From DATKMG01 sp035541995 (lineage in GTDB: Bacteria > Acidobacteriota > Terriglobia > Versatilivoradales > Versatilivoraceae), in the NCBI GenBank assembly GCA_035541995.1, contig DATKMG010000112.1:1-8285 (forward strand): a stretch of 8,285 nt of DNA, written 5' to 3'. Under the pieces are notes generated by a model, which was not told the DNA's origin, ran no database searches, and saw only the letters and a list, made by a program, of their open reading frames with translations. Position 1 is the stretch's first letter; the number at the start of each line of letters is the position of its first letter. Positions 6,781-8,285 of this stretch are shown in pieces. The position numbers and the translations under genes are program-made.

Positions 6781-7287
6781 ATGACAACGCGTCGCCGACT
6801 AGGGGATGGCGGTTTCATTGTGCTTGTCGTGGCAGGTTGGGTGTGGCTTACAAGCCCTTTGCTTTCGGGTCAATCTGAGAAAATCGAAGACACCTTGGAC
6901 CCGTCAGAGACCGAAGCCGTCCAAAAAGCCAAAAACCCGGAAGAAAAACTAAAGGTCTATCTCAATATTTCTAACGAACGGATGAAAGCCATTGCTTCCG
7001 CCACCCACAAAGGAAATACTCAGGATCTTGTCAAGGCAGTTGGGGGTTTTCGGGCGGCGTTGAATCAAGCTGAAGACCTTCTCTCAACAGAAACCCCAAT
7101 GAGTCCCACCTATCGAAAAATGGGGGAACCTCTACTGAAAACCGCCAGGAAACACAGCGCGAGTTTGTTGGAGATCTTGAAGAATGCCCAGGAGGATTTG
7201 CGGAAATACATTCAGGCCGCCCTTGAGGTTCCCGACCGCATTGTTGCCGTGCTGGCCTTGCAGCTGGAAAAGAATCCCCGAAAGTAA
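6781..7287 (+). CDS. Small secreted helical protein of unknown function
   Basis: I do not recognise the family. From ATG 6781 the product has 168 residues. A basic N-region (TTRRR, 2-6) and a hydrophobic core (about 11-28) ending at SGQS (29-32) form a convincing Sec-type signal peptide. The mature part is charged and almost entirely helical by composition, rich in Lys, Glu, Ala and Leu. It includes the amphipathic stretches PEEKLKVYLNISNERMKAIA (53-72) and HSASLLEILKNAQEDLRKYI (125-144). There is a short Pro/Thr hinge, TETPMSPTY (103-111), and no cysteine, membrane segment or catalytic motif. A periplasmic helical-bundle protein is the simplest reading. It follows the DUF3108 gene after 174 bases and may be transcribed separately. 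Signal peptide, codon pattern and Shine-Dalgarno make it likely a real gene. Confidence 0.7.
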   Translation: MTTRRRLGDGGFIVLVVAGWVWLTSPLLSGQSEKIEDTLDPSETEAVQKAKNPEEKLKVYLNISNERMKAIASATHKGNTQDLVKAVGGFRAALNQAEDLLSTETPMSPTYRKMGEPLLKTARKHSASLLEILKNAQEDLRKYIQAALEVPDRIVAVLALQLEKNPRK

Positions 7288-7688
7288 ATTTCCTACAGCC
7301 CTTCCTGAGCTTGCTCGAACAGGCCCCATCAACAATAATAAGAATGCGAGCTTACCTGTTATTTCGCGACTCGTCTGACTCAAAGTCGAGTTTGCGGTAC
7401 ATAACCTGATCACTACCGTTTGGAGAACAATCGGTTTGCCGAAGTCATTCTCAGACTGAAATGACCTTGCCTCCCCCTTATGAATGAAAGTGCGAGTTTT
7501 GGAGGGAACTCCGTGAGGCCCATTGGTTTTTATTCGCTGCTCCGGCCTCTTGGAACTCGGCCCTCCAGCATTTTCATTCGCCGTGGTGAACTTGAAAAGG
7601 TCATGAGGCACTTTCTTAGTGATGTAAATATTGGCGCATCTATGCCACACCGGCAGGCAACAGCATCTCCAGGGTGGATCTGGGGCCG
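7288..7688. other. Stretch of about 400 bases without a convincing gene
   Basis: No frame here reads like protein. The forward frame from 7480 and a reverse frame across the region have unnatural composition and no recognisable motif. Visible elements are a moderately AT-rich patch near 7331-7345, an imperfect hairpin at 7365-7396, and tandem stop codons TAG-TGA at 7617-7622 that close the frame of the downstream RHS gene. It may be intergenic sequence, or the decayed 5' part of that RHS gene. Confidence 0.5.
7365..7396 (+). other. Imperfect inverted repeat downstream of the helical protein gene
   Basis: CGC (7365-7367) and ACTCG (7369-7373) pair with CGAGT (7387-7391) and GCG (7394-7396) around a 13-base loop, with a small internal loop of one and two bases. 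No T tract follows, so a classical intrinsic terminator is not supported. It lies 78 bases after the stop of the preceding gene. Confidence 0.2.
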
Positions 7689-8285
7689 ATGGACCGGATC
7701 GCCCCCTCCTCTGTGGATCCCCAGTCAATCGGCAGCTCGGTTTTTCCTAATCGAGTAGATTTGCAGTGGCAAGGAGCTGTCGACGACTTGAATGGTGTGG
7801 GGGTCTGGTTTTACTGGGTATATCGTGATGGTGCTTATATTGGCAGTCCATTAACCGCGGAATTCGCGGATGATACGGTGGCTGCGGGGACCGCCTACAC
7901 CTATACCATTTATACTTTTGACTATCACTACAATTGCTCTGCGGGTACGGCTCATCAAGTGACAACACCGCCAGCCGGAGCGATTGATCCCCGCCGGGTC
8001 GGAGTTCGGCCGACCGGATCTTATTGGGGTGCTGGCGGGGAGCAGATTGACACGAGGTCCGGGAATTTGAACTTCACCCTGCCCTTGGTGCACCCCCAGG
8101 GTCGGGGGGGCCGCAAAGTGCCGATTTCCCTCAACTACAACTCCCAGCTCTGGCGCAACGACAATGGGGTGGTCTGGAAACTGGGCCGGGATGTAGGTTA
8201 TGGTTTCGGATGGAAGTTGCTGGCCGGTTCCATCACTCCTTACTGGTATGGATATTGGAGCTTGCATCACTTCATTTTCACAGAC
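7689..8285 (+). CDS. RHS/YD-repeat family protein, N-terminal region with FN3-like domain (3' end outside window; probably 5'-truncated)
   Basis: The frame is open from 7623 to the right edge; from ATG 7689 there are 199 visible residues. Residues about 19-96 resemble a fibronectin type III domain: FPNRVDLQWQGAVDD (19-33), WVYRDGAYIGSP, AAGTAYTYTIYTFDYHYN, then the TTPPAG linker (92-97). Next comes a block typical of the region before YD repeats in large RHS proteins: DPRRVGVRPTGSYWG (100-114), GEQIDTRSGNLNFTLPL (117-133), VPISLNYNSQLWR (144-156) and GRDVGYGFGWKLLAGSITPY (166-185). Such proteins are big exported or surface polymorphic toxin/adhesin-like proteins. No signal peptide is visible. 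Protein-like sequence continues upstream of the ATG (ISRVDLGP) up to stops at 7617-7622; GTG 7674 is an alternative start. A truncated copy, or a frameshift upstream, is therefore likely. The family call is strong; gene integrity is uncertain. Confidence 0.8.
   Translation, partial: MDRIAPSSVDPQSIGSSVFPNRVDLQWQGAVDDLNGVGVWFYWVYRDGAYIGSPLTAEFADDTVAAGTAYTYTIYTFDYHYNCSAGTAHQVTTPPAGAIDPRRVGVRPTGSYWGAGGEQIDTRSGNLNFTLPLVHPQGRGGRKVPISLNYNSQLWRNDNGVVWKLGRDVGYGFGWKLLAGSITPYWYGYWSLHHFIFTD

Noticed and set aside
7592..7630. TTGAAA and TAAATA as a promoter for the RHS frame
   Set aside because: The spacing between the two boxes is 27 bases, too long for a sigma-70 promoter, and no better -10 box lies at 16-18 bases.
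7132..7728. 198-codon open frame on the minus strand spanning the gap at 7288-7688
   Set aside because: It overlaps the 3' end of the helical protein gene, has an unnatural Pro/Arg/Ser-rich composition and no motif, and lacks a good ribosome binding site.
7480..7758. 92-codon forward frame overlapping the RHS frame
   Set aside because: It overlaps the RHS reading frame, which has clear family motifs; the translation looks random and ends in low-complexity sequence.

Overview
This is a plus-strand gene cluster from a Gram-negative (diderm) bacterium of moderate GC content, and it is mostly a lipopolysaccharide inner-core cassette. The best guess for the source is an Acidobacteriota-like lineage. 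That rests on the combination of the heptose gene set, an ICMT-like methyltransferase, a DUF3108 protein and a YD/RHS-type protein of a style I associate with Acidobacteria. It is an inference, not a database result.

Layout. Positions 1-426 hold the 3' end of lpxK (lipid A 4'-kinase). Then come waaF (495-1634, heptosyltransferase II), gmhB (1653-2237, heptose-bisphosphate phosphatase), hldA/rfaE1 (2258-3286, heptose-7-phosphate kinase), hldC/rfaE2 (3396-3908, heptose-1-phosphate adenylyltransferase) and waaC-like (4032-5111, heptosyltransferase I). Next are a small integral-membrane methyltransferase of the ICMT/PEMT type (5176-5706, TTG start), a secreted DUF3108 protein (5740-6606) and a short secreted helical protein of unknown function (6781-7287). 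About 400 bases without a convincing gene follow. The window ends inside an RHS/YD-repeat protein (from about 7689 to the right edge) that has a fibronectin-III-like domain but no visible export signal.

How they work together. HldA phosphorylates D-glycero-D-manno-heptose 7-phosphate, GmhB removes the 7-phosphate from the resulting bisphosphate, and HldC adds AMP to give ADP-heptose. WaaC and WaaF then add heptoses to the Kdo-lipid A acceptor, whose 4'-phosphate is installed by LpxK. Kinase and adenylyltransferase are separate genes here rather than a fused HldE. GmhA (isomerase), HldD (epimerase) and the Kdo transferase are not in the window.

The first eight genes share one strand with gaps of about 20 to 125 bases, so co-transcription is likely; any main promoter would lie left of the window. 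The region right of 7287 looks like a separate unit. I see no CRISPR array, RNA gene, insertion sequence or phage gene. The least explained parts are the helical secreted protein, the 7288-7688 gap, and the apparently 5'-truncated RHS open frame.
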